From Branchiostoma belcheri (taxonomy: Eukaryota > Chordata > Leptocardii > Amphioxiformes > Branchiostomatidae), in assembly GCF_001625305.1 (NCBI RefSeq), contig NW_017803713.1:261949-325948 (forward strand): 64,000 nucleotides of DNA, read 5' to 3'. The position numbers and the translations under genes are program-made. Within the stretch, counting starts at the first letter, position 1. The number at the start of each line of letters is the position of its first letter. The notes beneath the pieces are model-generated. The model made no database searches. It was not told the DNA's origin and was given only the letters and a program-made list of their open reading frames with translations. Positions 13,301 through 21,130 of the stretch are shown here, piece by piece.

Positions 13301-15064
13301 TATTTCCAAATTGCAGAACAAAATTTTAACACTCAGCAATATTGCCAAACACTGAAAAAAAAGTATTTCTACCTTTGGCTAACCACTGAACCTACTGATT
13401 CCCCCCTGCAGCATACTGAAGTACGTGACCCAGGAGTCGACCCTGGGAGAGGACGTTGACCCCGCCGTGATGCCCGGTAAGGACCTGGTGGAGAAGGAGA
13501 AGGACCTGGTGGACCGGCTCAAACCGGTTCTGCAGAAGTTCCTGCACGAACACGTGGACCTCCAAGTCAGCGCGCTGTACGCACTGCAGGTTCACTGCTT
13601 CAACAATAGTTTTCCTAAAGGTAGGACAACTGGAAACTTTGACGAAAATGTAACTGTTCTCCAACTGAAGAATGAAAATGACTCACTAGAAATCTTCGAC
13701 TGAATCACTCAGTCGTCATCAGCTTTATGACCCAAGCACCCATTTAGTAGAAAATTTCTGGTAAGTCATTTTCGTTATTCAGTTGGAGAACAGTCGAATT
13801 TTTGTCATGTATTTTAGTTTACCAACTCAGATGAACTTTCATGCTAACTGGAAACTTTGTTGTCACTGGCCTTTTAACTTTCTCCCTGCTGCCTCACTCT
13901 ATAAACGATAGCAAATCTGTTGCCAAATATCTACATTGTACTTCAGTGTGTTGAAGGTTAAAGTGTATGGTACTTAGCTGCCTATACTTCTGATTTTCTG
14001 AAAGTTGCATCAGCCTGTATCATGAAGGTAGGTTGGAACTGTTGGAAATCAGCCTTTCATAGCCATTCAAAGAGAAGATGTCAAAGTCTTGATGATACAT
14101 TGATTTACAGACATTTCAGCTTTACTCAATTCTATAGAATCAGCTTGCAGTGTGTTACATGTCTTAGGCCTGCTGTTCTAACATTTTCCCCCACCCCACA
14201 CCAGGTATGCTGTTGCAACTGTTCATGATAATGTATGACCTTGATGATTGTTCTAACATTGCCCCCCTCCCCACACCAGGTATGCTGTTGCAACTGTTCA
14301 TGATAATGTATGACCTTGATGATTGTTCTAACATTGCCCCCCTCCCCACACCAGGTATGCTGTTGCATGTGTTCATGATGTACACATGTATGACCTTGAT
14401 GATTGTTCTAACACTGCCCCCCTCCCCACACCAGGTATGCTGTTGCGTATGTTCATGATGATGTACGACCTTGAGATCGCGGAGGAGGACGCTTTCTTCC
14501 GCTGGAAGGAGGACATCAATGACGAGTTCCCTGGCAAGGGCAAGGCTCTTTTCCAGGTGTGTAGGCAACAGTATAATTCTGTTATAATTATACTGTTATT
14601 GGCATTGTACTGCCTGTTGATGAAGGAATTATAGCATAATTTTCCTGCATCTAGTATTGAATGTGTCAGGGGTAAGGTGAACAAACATTGAGCTTGCACT
14701 ACAGCCTCTTGAGAACTTCACATGTAACTGTATCTGTCAATTTTGAAGCTCATGTGGCGCGAGTTTTTGGTCAGACAAACTATTACCAAAGGTATGTGCG
14801 TTTGCATGGAACATGGGTTGGAATTAGGACCCCTCCCATTAAGAACAATCCGGAAGCAGATATTATGTGCTACACGACATTTGGCTAACCGATTTCCATA
14901 GCTGCACACTAAAGAACTGGGAACAGTAGGTCATGAACAATACAGGGTATCTTTCACGCTAGAAGATATTTAACATTGTATGATGTTTTACTCAGGTTAA
15001 TACCTGGCTGCAGTGGCTGGAGACGGCAGAGGAAGATGAGTCAGAGGAAGAAGAGGATGACTAG
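1236..15064 (+). CDS. EIF4G2: EIF4G2 (DAP5/p97/NAT1), 18 C-terminal coding exons, 5' end outside window
   Basis: Translation factor related to eIF4G that lacks the eIF4E-binding part and drives cap-independent or alternative initiation through eIF4A/eIF3 (family knowledge). Exons: 1236-1338, 1771-1884, 2271-2337, 2874-2966, 3595-3653, 3976-4086, 4863-5045, 5471-5615, 6134-6241, 8220-8331, 9367-9628, 9956-10171, 10771-10899, 11093-11222, 11805-12009, 13412-13620, 14435-14556, 14996-15064. All have GT/AG borders and the phases join without conflict, giving 811 residues. Order: MIF4G (exons 1-7, ILNKLTP to REAAAK), linker rich in Gly/Gln/Pro (8-11), MA3 (12-14, LTEYLN to KMLP), W2 (15-18, EGKGLSFLFPLL to the acidic tail EESEEE-like). 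Match to vertebrate DAP5 as I remember it is very close through MIF4G, MA3 and W2, weak in the linker. About 80-90 N-terminal residues, including the start (GUG in vertebrates), lie upstream. Confidence 0.97.
1771..1884 (+). CDS. EIF4G2: EIF4G2 exon b (MIF4G)
   Basis: Codes VFEKAIDEPKYCSMYAQLC...DDPNKSGTT. Acceptor ttccacag, donor gtgagt, phase 0 at both ends. Confidence 0.95.
2271..2337 (+). CDS. EIF4G2: EIF4G2 exon c (MIF4G)
   Basis: Codes TFRRLLLNKCQDEFENRSKTFA. A second GT lies 4 bases downstream at 2342, but only the donor at 2338 keeps the frame into the next exon. Confidence 0.93.
2874..2966 (+). CDS. EIF4G2: EIF4G2 exon d (MIF4G)
   Basis: Codes AFDRDDGPLTPEQNEQK...KMLGNIRFIG, matching the KMLGNIKFIGELGKL run of the family. 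Acceptor ttgatttag. Confidence 0.94.
3163..3536. mobile_element. Harbinger-like MITE in EIF4G2 intron
   Basis: Starts ggccacaccaatttaatttg and ends with its inverse complement (roughly 35-bp TIR). Flanked on both sides by TTA, the 3-bp TWA target typical of PIF/Harbinger. No coding capacity in 374 bp. Confidence 0.75.
3595..3653 (+). CDS. EIF4G2: EIF4G2 exon e (MIF4G)
   Basis: Codes GELGKLDMLSEAILHKCIKQ. Acceptor ctccacag, donor gtactg. The exon starts 58 bp after a Harbinger-like MITE (3163-3536). Confidence 0.95.
3976..4086 (+). CDS. EIF4G2: EIF4G2 exon f (MIF4G)
   Basis: Codes LLEKKRTESVGDRAEDLECLCQIMRTCGRRLDHDKAK in two joined blocks of strong family identity (DLECLCQIMRT). Donor gtaagg. 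Confidence 0.96.
4863..5045 (+). CDS. EIF4G2: EIF4G2 exon g (end of MIF4G)
   Basis: Codes SLMDQYFDRMRTLAGSSELP, then RIRFMLEDCIELRGNNWAPR and on to REAAAK. The donor gtagcc at 5046 is repeated 75 bp downstream at 5121 (see findings). Confidence 0.95.
5041..5201 (+). repeat. Tandem duplication of the exon g donor site
   Basis: caaggtag.cggcagggttggtgttct at 5042 recurs at 5117 (75 bp later), followed in both by tgttacaaa and aaagcacttc. The second copy keeps a GT donor at 5121. Confidence 0.8.
5471..5615 (+). CDS. EIF4G2: EIF4G2 exon h (linker)
   Basis: Codes VHGVYYPPPEYGRRHQGKDF, then GGLSDVFGGPQGII, equivalent to the GGLADMFG region of vertebrate DAP5. GC-rich compared with the flanking introns. 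Confidence 0.92.
6134..6241 (+). CDS. EIF4G2: EIF4G2 exon i (linker)
   Basis: Codes GDAGIGTGPGVIQDNHDDFP...NQQNT. The run GIGTGPGVIQD is a family hallmark. Acceptor ttccccag, donor gtacga. Confidence 0.93.
6242..8100 (+). other. EIF4G2 intron, no features recognised
   Basis: Nearly 1.9 kb of AT-rich intron. I see no TIR pairs, exon-like frames or simple repeats beyond short runs (actgtaggtcaa twice at 6247-6271). Confidence 0.5.
8101..8230 (+). repeat. Tandem duplication of the exon j acceptor region
   Basis: 8101-8159 and 8170-8229 align by eye: ttttgaacatgccat, a pyrimidine tract, then ggttataa. The upstream copy has cctg where the functional copy has tcag, so its acceptor is dead. Confidence 0.75.
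8220..8331 (+). CDS. EIF4G2: EIF4G2 exon j (Gly/Gln-rich linker)
   Basis: Codes GYNQFVGGGGGNQRQEGGYN and QYQQRNANQQQQNSLPPR. Low complexity and weakly conserved; placed by phase (1 in, 2 out) and position. A decayed copy of its acceptor lies about 69 bp upstream. Confidence 0.85.
8385..9150. repeat. Decayed hAT-like repeat fragments in intron
   Basis: Two patches (8385-8470 and about 9085-9160) share gtgcacccaattttt/gggtgcaccaa and an end resembling tttcgatcccta, as in the cagggctcgaaata family elsewhere in the window. Ends are unclear. Confidence 0.3.
9367..9628 (+). CDS. EIF4G2: EIF4G2 exon k (Pro-rich linker)
   Basis: Begins FMKKNQFNSGEISLRPTKDS, equal to the FSKKGQLNADEISLRP block of vertebrates, then a Pro/Gln stretch and KKQPPPSKEDLKKLT leading into MA3. 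Donor gtgagt. Confidence 0.94.
9727..9925 (+). mobile_element. Partial copy of the acctccatgaaa repeat family
   Basis: Shows gaggtattgtttttggtgtg, a short GT run, tttccgcacatttgtagtca, then ggcctcctggtggctgacct, as in the copies at 27540, 33815, 55079 and 57498. Lies just before EIF4G2 exon l. Confidence 0.75.
9956..10171 (+). CDS. EIF4G2: EIF4G2 exon l (MA3)
   Basis: Codes EEMLTEYLNTKTVDEAVRSV, RDMRAPKKHLPELTCHLMTH and onward to EHFIE, the first MA3 helices (eIF4A-binding type fold). Its acceptor follows a partial copy of the acctccatgaaa repeat (9727-9925). Confidence 0.95.
10430..10770 (+). repeat. Decayed tandem copies of the exon m acceptor and exon start
   Basis: About seven units of 50-60 bp carry tgatttca, then gggtttgagggtctcc, cagcag and ttttctgacct, the same order as the true boundary at 10771. 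Units at 10613 and 10719 still have the AG. Confidence 0.85.
10771..10899 (+). CDS. EIF4G2: EIF4G2 exon m (MA3)
   Basis: Codes GFEGLLQQMSDLENDVPLIK and onward to LTDVAQ, matching VDIPLVKSYLAQFAARA of the family. The acceptor and exon start are present as about seven decayed tandem copies upstream (10430-10770). Confidence 0.93.
11093..11222 (+). CDS. EIF4G2: EIF4G2 exon n (MA3 end)
   Basis: Codes PMENGAHYPLFLLVLQQLHK and onward to INMVKMLP, matching HFPLFLLCLQQL and NMQKMLPE. Acceptor ctccccag, donor gtatgc. Confidence 0.95.
11260..11405 (+). mobile_element. tRNA-derived SINE fragment
   Basis: Contains a B-box-like cggatttgaatcctgcc and the widespread invertebrate SINE body cttgtgcccttgggaaaggc, then caggtgtaaatgggta. 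Ends and target duplication not seen. Confidence 0.5.
11530..11800 (+). repeat. Duplicated intron segment, copy 1
   Basis: Shares accgaaggaaa-like start, tttttgctctgtttcctctt, ctgtcaccatggtaactggt, gggttaca and aacattatgcattt with 12033-12300. The two copies lie either side of exon o. Confidence 0.7.
11805..12009 (+). CDS. EIF4G2: EIF4G2 exon o (W2)
   Basis: Codes EIDQNKEKMMGILEGKGLSF, LFPLLRMQAELWKALQADPT, then IYKWIKDNVETRLHTDPGFV and NVLMS. Strong W2 match. The flanking introns share a duplicated segment. Confidence 0.96.
12033..12300 (+). repeat. Duplicated intron segment, copy 2
   Basis: Second copy of the 11530-11800 segment. A third short piece (ttaaccgaaggaaagcgtat, tttttgctgtttct) follows at 12335-12390. 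Confidence 0.65.
12536..13191. mobile_element. Tc1/mariner-type MITE (acggggggtg family), copy 1
   Basis: Starts acggggggtgtcctaattcc and ends gaattaggacccctcccgt, with TA on both sides. A third TIR copy (ggtcggaattagggcacccc) sits inside at 12931-12950. No transposase. The TA target suggests Tc1/mariner mobilisation (inference). Confidence 0.75.
13412..13620 (+). CDS. EIF4G2: EIF4G2 exon p (W2)
   Basis: Codes ILKYVTQESTLGEDVDPAVM...LKPVLQKFLHEHVDLQVSAL then YALQVHCFNNSFPK. The QKFLHDHVDLQVSALYALQ run is nearly invariant in DAP5. Acceptor cctgcag. Confidence 0.96.
13653..13794. repeat. Intronic inverted repeat (hairpin)
   Basis: Arms 13653-13683 and 13764-13794 (31 bp, two mismatches by eye) begin actgttctccaactgaa. 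The 80-bp loop contains atcactcagtcgtcatcagc. Confidence 0.7.
14160..14434 (+). repeat. Three tandem copies of the exon q acceptor and exon start
   Basis: Units begin after AG at 14204, 14279 and 14354 (75-bp period, last 80 bp), each holding cctccccacaccag, then ggtatgctgttgc and atgtatgaccttgatgat. The functional boundary is the fourth, at 14435. Confidence 0.9.
14435..14556 (+). CDS. EIF4G2: EIF4G2 exon q (W2)
   Basis: Codes GMLLRMFMMMYDLEIAEEDA, FFRWKEDINDEFPGKGKALF, Q. Preceded by three 75-80 bp copies of its own acceptor and exon start. This acceptor (AG at 14434) is the only one that keeps the frame. Confidence 0.95.
14732..14840. mobile_element. Right-end fragment of the acggggggtg MITE
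   Basis: Matches the last 110 bp of the 12536 and 59385 copies (ggtatgtgcgtttgcatgga, then ggaattaggacccctccc). Left part absent. Confidence 0.6.
14996..15064 (+). CDS. EIF4G2: EIF4G2 last coding exon (W2 acidic tail)
   Basis: Codes VNTWLQWLETAEEDESEEEE, DD, stop TAG at 15062-15064. Same ending as vertebrate DAP5 (LTWLETAEEEESEEEAD). Confidence 0.97.
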   Translation, partial: VNTWLQWLETAEEDESEEEEDD

Positions 15065-16222
15065 TCCCTCCCAGCCCCTGTATGTCACAGGCCCTGACGG
15101 CACATGCAATATTGTTACTCCTGTGGACCTCCTCAAGAAAACACACCAGCAGCCTGTAGAACAAGACACTTCGCAATGCCCCTCAGACGCTGTTCTTTTG
15201 GCTGGAACAATTTTGGTTCACGCGGCGGCAAAACCGGCTTCGTTCAAAGGATTCGTTCGTGGATGAATACTACAACGTTCACTTGAAAAACACCATACCT
15301 ACAACACAGACGAACAAGTTTGGAGAGCAATCCTGATACTAGTGTTTTGCCATATGCAGGATACAGTAGAAACTTTGCACTTTAGGTGTAAGAAATGTTA
15401 CGTTTTCTGGGTTCCTGCCATATGCAGGGATATCTAGCTTTGTATGTCACGCTTTTAACGTTCACAGCAAAACCATAGAGCAAGAGTTACGTCAACTGTA
15501 CTGTTATGCCACATATCACATCAACTGTTAGACAAAATATTCCATATGGTTTTCATCAGGAAACTTTTGGACGAATCGTGTCTGGGATTGTTTGGAGTCT
15601 GGCTGTTGCTCTTGCCAGAAGTCTGCAGATGTGTCGGGGATTGTGATTGGTCGATGTGATCATCATTCCAAGCTGTATGCCTTTTTATATTATGTACATC
15701 CATGTGGCAATACCTAATGAAGTGTGCGTTTTTGCGGCAAGACCCTCGCTTGAAAGTAAGGGTTTTACTGTTACTGATTTAGACTACTGTTGCAAACAAG
15801 GGAACGAAATGAACTTTGAGTAGAGGACAATGATTCTTCAGTCATCTCGAATGTGTCTGTAGGTAGACAGGAAATTCGATTTTAAGCGTACAGTTAAAGC
15901 ATTGAACTTTCGGCATTTTGTTACAAGTGTTATAAGCATAAGATCCACTCTATCATATACAAAAACATTATTCTTTTTAATAGGGTAGCTGCATAATTTT
16001 GCCCATTCTTTTCCAATGTAACAACAATCATGCATAGGTTGTACCTTCGGTGAATATCTTGGTATCACTGATGCAAGTTGGATGCTATAGAGTTGCCGAA
16101 AAGAGTTCCACCATGTGGCAATAGTAGTGTTGATTCCTAAAGTTAAGTATGAAGCACATACATATGATGGAGACTTCCAGAGAGGGACAAGCGAACGTGC
16201 GCAATATTGTCGACTGTTTCAG

Positions 16223-16228
16223 AATAAA
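16223..16228 (+). terminator. Poly(A) signal AATAAA, possible proximal EIF4G2 end
   Basis: AATAAA about 1.16 kb after the stop codon. Could give a shorter 3'UTR isoform; weaker downstream GT content than the distal site. Confidence 0.35.
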
Positions 16229-17226
16229 CCTGACTGTGAAGCAACTGGATTGTTCTAGTGCCTAGATGTCACTATCGGAAAATGAGTCTGAGTACCATGC
16301 CTTACATGTCAGAACAAAATGCCCGCAATAATAAAAATGATATAAGAGAGAGCCAAACTTTACAAAAAAAAGTCTAAGCAGCTAATAGTTTATTGCCTTC
16401 AATGTTTGTGAAAGGGGAACCTGGATTCAGATAACGATTTAGTTAAGAATATTGTAGTTTTCTGTTCAATTGTAACTGCCAAAAAATTACTGGAAGCATC
16501 CTAAAAAGTGTGTTCATTTACCTGTATGTTGCAGTCTGCATATGGTATATTACATGTAGGTTACTAGTATATTTGGTGTATGTAGTTTTGTATAGGGATG
16601 TTCTTACCTTAGTTTGTAATGTAATGTAGTCTAGGGAAGATTTCACTGCTTGGTGCTGTGCCAAAAAGGCTGACTGTTGTGTTGTCTTGATGACACAGTG
16701 ACTGACCATTTTGCAATACATTTCATATCATTTGGTTTGCATTACAGAGCATAGGAATACATTTTGCCGCAAATTTCCAGACTTGTGCTTTACGATAGAT
16801 CTGTAACATTGTGAGCAATGTGAAATGCACTTCTCCCTAAGACATGTGTAAGCAATGATTATTATATCCAAACGTTTTTAACGCTCAGAGAATAGTTTGC
16901 TGCAGTTTTGTAGCGCGAGACCCGACAAGTCTGTTTTACCAAGTGTCCATGGAATATAGATGTTGCTTAGTATTACGTACTTCTGATTTGGTGAAAGTTG
17001 TTCCTTGTACATTTTTTTCATCCTGAATAGTTGTAAGTAAGAATAGGCAAAAAATCGTTGCGTCTGCCCCAAGTTGATGAAACCAAATGCAGTATTTCCT
17101 TGGTATGAAGATAGCGACATCACAAGGCCAACAAACTGAACTGTACTGGCAGGTAGAAGGTGGAAAGTTCAGTAGTTTGGAATATTTATGTCCATGTCGT
17201 GTAGACATTTTTATTTTGCTCATGTC

Positions 17227-17232
17227 AATAAA
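17227..17232 (+). terminator. Poly(A) signal AATAAA, likely EIF4G2 distal end
   Basis: AATAAA followed within 30 bases by a GT-rich run (gtgtttgcttggtctt). Typical vertebrate-style polyadenylation site. Confidence 0.55.
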
Positions 17233-17250
17233 ACTAGTTTAGTGTAATGT

Positions 17251-18190
17251 GACAAAGTGTTTGCTTGGTCTTATTGACGGAGGAATGAAAGAATACTGGT
17301 TTTCTGCCGCAAGGCCCTCGTGTTTACAGAGTATTACGGTCTAATCGTTGTGTGTCAGGTACATTAATTACCATATGGATGAAATCCAAGCAGATGTCAG
17401 GAGGAAAAGCCCAATGGAAAAAGTGAAGCACTTCTTAACCACACGTATTAACCATAAATCATTATCATCATTATATTTCTTATCATCCTCGCGGACGATA
17501 AGTAAACAATTGAAAACTCTCATCTAAGTTAACTTGTGGTAGCATTAGTCCAAACTTTAAGGTGACCAATTATTTGAGTCCCATATTGTCATCACACTCA
17601 TGACACCCAACCAGCTACATGTATTCCTGTCATGGCCCCCAGTCAGCTTTTTTAATTTGGTCACTTTCAGCTGCTCATCTGGAAAAGCAGAACAACATTC
17701 CTTAGTTTTCAGTAGCGTTTGTCCGTCTGTCTATGAGTATGAACAGCATTATATAACTCAAGAAGCTTAATATGCATTGTCATGAAACTTGGTAGGTAGG
17801 TAGGATTGAGACAAAACATTCACACCGAACCACAGGGACAATGTGGCATCTTACAGCTCTTATTTATTGTTAAAAAGCTGCTTGTTATTATATAATAAGA
17901 ACTATCCATCTAGCACTTGTACATTCACAATATGTTAACACAATATGTAGACCTAATGTCATCGCCACTATCACGATTTTGTTACATTTTTAACCATTTT
18001 AAAAATGAGGTTTTGAAAAAGGTTCCATGGTCATAATACTTCAACCCTGTGTCCTCTGAAATGGAGTGGGTAACGCTCTTGGTACCTTTTGTATGTTATC
18101 AGCTCCAACATACATGAAGATTCTCATTTAAAGATTGACAAGGTCAAAGGCTACTAGATGCGGACGTACATGAGACTTGGCATCACCTAC
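17251..18190. other. Intergenic, nothing clear
   Basis: No exon, TIR pair or gene recognised. AT-rich unique-looking sequence. Confidence 0.4.
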
Positions 18191-18499
18191 CAGGGCTTGA
18201 AATACTTTTCTCTGTATACCTGAACAGGTGCAGGTAACTTTACCTACACCAGACAAAATTTACCCACACCACTTAGCACTTATGAAGTATGGATCACAAT
18301 AAACTCTATTCAGGAATCATTATAATAATTATTTATTTTATACCTCAGGTGGTAACAGTCAACGAAGGAAATAAACATCTAGTAGGTACATATATAAATC
18401 CAGTACGTCATGGATCAGTGTAGGTAGAAATGAATGTACCTGCACAGCTGCAATTTTACCTGCATAAACTAGCATATGCAAGTGGTATTTCGAGCCCTG
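18191..18499. mobile_element. hAT-like MITE (cagggcttgaaata family)
   Basis: Left end cagggcttgaaatacttttc, right end gtggtatttcgagccctg. TIR starting CAGGG is hAT-like. No target duplication visible, so the class is tentative. Confidence 0.55.
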
Positions 18500-18536
18500 C
18501 TTATGCTATCTGCTTCGAATTCATCTACTAGAATTT

Positions 18537-18938
18537 CAGGGCTCAAAATACTTCTCTCTACTTCTTCTACTTGAAAGAACACTTCATGTATTCTCTTAGT
18601 CTTTGCTTTAAGTTAGTTAAAGTTAAAGAGCCTTCACGCGTCAAGTGACGCATAGGGCGGCACCCATCTCCCTTCATTAGCCCTGGGCCACACACAGAAG
18701 TCACTACAGCAGGGGGCTAGTCCACTGGTGGTGTGTGTTTAACTCCCATACTCTTTCCTAAATGCTGAGTGCTAAGCAGAGAAAGCAGTATGTACCATTT
18801 TTAAAGTCTTTGGTATGACTCGGCCGGGAATCGAACTCACGACCTACCGAATGCAAGGCGAACACTCTACCCACTTGGCCATCGCACCGGTCTTTGCTTT
18901 CCAAACTGCAAAATTGTAGATTGGTATTTTGAGCCCTG
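18537..18938. mobile_element. hAT-like MITE, same family, with a SINE inserted
   Basis: Ends cagggctcaaaatacttctc and ggtattttgagccctg. Most of its interior is the SINE at 18610-18890, so the original element was only about 110 bp. Confidence 0.55.
18610..18890 (-). mobile_element. tRNA-derived SINE with 10-bp target duplication
   Basis: On the minus strand the head reads gatggccaagtgggtagagt (A box) and ggtcgtgagttcgattcccg (B box), a tRNA-type pol III promoter. Target duplication tctttgcttt at 18600-18609 and 18891-18900 is perfect. The body is unrelated to tRNA. It sits inside the older MITE at 18537-18938. Confidence 0.85.
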
Positions 18939-18956
18939 TCTTCACAACACTATATA

Positions 18957-21024
18957 CAGTACCGTTCGCGTTATAGTTACCCTAACGGCCGTTACTAACG
19001 CGTTTTTTTTCCGTTACTTTTCCGTTACTTTTCCGTAAGTTTTCCGTAACTTTTGCGTAAGTTTTCCGTTACTTTTCCGTTACTTTTCCGTTAGACTTCT
19101 GCATTCATATGCAGGCCGCGGTAACATCACAGAATAATGGGAGGAGTACTAATTTACCTCATGCGGGGCGGGAAATTACCGATACACACCGCTGGAACAG
19201 CGGAAGGAACGTTGATCTAGCCTGCATTTTACTATATTGTAACGTTTAAAACGTTTTACGATCACCGGCGCAATTCAATTAGATAGACATTTTCTTTTGT
19301 CACTGTTGCCCAGGCAAGCGTTTCTATAGTTTGTCAACTTTGTTTTGCTGTTTTTCTCTGTTAACTTATTTTACCACCGAATAAGCAAACCTAGATGATC
19401 TGAAGTTATAAATGCCCCGGTCCGCCGTACATAATAGGAGGCGGGCGTGAGGTAACGTTAGGGATGTGCAAAAAACATCGTGGAAAATTCCTATAACACT
19501 CGAAAAAAGGTAGCATATTTACACGTGCCCACCAACATTTTTATGGCTAATTATTGACCAGTTTTGGGGAGTTTTGTTATGTCCTTGGAGTTTTGTTAGA
19601 GTGGGACGGAAAGCCGTGCCGCCACTCTGACTCCATGCACTTCCGTGTTACATTACGTTGTATGTGACCAACAAAATTACGCCAAAGGCACCACAAATCC
19701 ACATGCACATATATTTTTTTTTCCGAAAATTCTTTTGAGTACGCATTTCGTCACTAAGATGTTGCTAATTAGTCGTAGAAATAAGGTAGAAACCAGCGTA
19801 AATGTGGCTCTCTCGAGATCATTTCGCGCGGGGAAGGGCGCCCCAGCATGCAACGGGCTTCGTTCTAGCCAATCACAGCGCAGGTCATCTAAGGTGAACC
19901 AATCAGAGCGTAGCTACTTGCATATTATAATGAGCATGCTGCACACAGGTCGGCAGCGGCCAGGGCGACCGGCCCTGAGTGCGCGGGAAATGTGTTTTGC
20001 AACTATATTTTTACGGGGATTTTCTGACGTTTGACGCTGACTTTGGCACGATATGATCGCACTACCATGTACACGCTACCGTAGGCGGCAAATGAGTGGT
20101 CATTTTTATATAATCGTCGAGAAATTTTGGCGTTATGCACCCGGAAGTGAGCCGATCTCAGTTTGCGTTCCCTCGATTTTTGACAGTTTCCCCCCTACAA
20201 AATAAGAAACAAAACTACCGCTATTAAATAGAACCATGTATTACAATTATCATTTCAACATGATAGATCTATTATATATTCCTTTATTAACTATGATATC
20301 ATCATGGTTGTGGAAAGTCCTCAGCTGGCGAACCGAGTCCTTGCGCCGGGAGTGACGGTACATTTTACCGTGAGTATTAAAGCCGCTAACGTTAGTACTA
20401 GTAAGCCGCGCGCCTTACAAAAATTATAATAATTTTCTTTTGTGTCAAAAACCGCCGTGAATTTAAGGCATGAGTTACCGATTTATATTTCTTCTACGGC
20501 AGATATTTCTTGTTTCGTCACGTCCCATGACGTCCTGTGAGAGCGGTAGGCCGCCGCTGGTACAAAATGTACAAGACATCGTCTGCCCACTGCTACACTT
20601 TGTTGACATACATTGTATTACACAACGTAATTTTCCGCTAGAAATAACTATAGAATAGCATTAAAAGATAGCACAATTCGCTTCACACAGTCGACACATG
20701 GATAAACCACAAAGTTATTTTACGAATCACATGTCCACTTGCCTCTAGTGCTGTTATTTTTCAAGGGGCAACATCGCAACACATTAGCGGACGCCCCAGG
20801 AGGTGGCAAATTGCTATTGTCTTGTCGGCGCGCAAAACAAACATGAAATCCGACCCTATCACATTAACGCAAACGGTAACGCGTTAGAAATAATTTCTGA
20901 CGATTTTCTAACCATTTTCTGACGAAAATCTAACCAAATACTGACGATTTTCTAACCATTTTCTGACGAAAAAATAACTCGTTAGTAACGGGGTACCCGG
21001 TTAACTATAACGCGAACGGTACTG
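18957..21024. mobile_element. 2.07-kb non-autonomous TIR element (TA target)
   Basis: Both ends read cagtaccgttcgcgttatag inward, with a weaker match continuing to about 47 bp, and TA lies outside each end. Subterminal arrays: an 11-bp unit ccgttactttt about eight times at 19011-19094, and ctgacgattttctaaccatt units at 20898-20978. No transposase-like protein found (longest frame 129 codons, not recognisable). TA target and CAGT ends fit Tc1/mariner; class is inferred. Confidence 0.7.
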
Positions 21025-21130
21025 TAGTCTTTACATTCTTGCCATTACCACTGTGACAATAGTAATTACGTAAATACATACATGTACATACATGTACATG
21101 TACATGTATATATAACTACACTGCAGGCTG

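Larger units (their letters stand above)
15065..17250 (+). other. EIF4G2: EIF4G2 3'UTR (probable)
   Basis: No open frame or transposon ends are visible for about 2.2 kb after the stop, and two AATAAA signals occur (16223, 17227). The second is followed by a GT-rich stretch. UTR end inferred from the signal only. Confidence 0.6.

Noticed and set aside
14164-14568. Minus-strand 134-codon frame with QQHTWCGEGG repeats
   Set aside because: Antisense of the tandem acceptor copies before EIF4G2 exon q.
18820-18890. Possible tRNA gene on the minus strand (A and B boxes)
   Set aside because: No cloverleaf closing stem, a long non-tRNA body follows and target duplications flank the whole unit, so it is a SINE head.
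19645-20034. 129-codon frame inside the 2.07-kb TIR element
   Set aside because: No resemblance to a transposase or other known protein; composition like random sequence.
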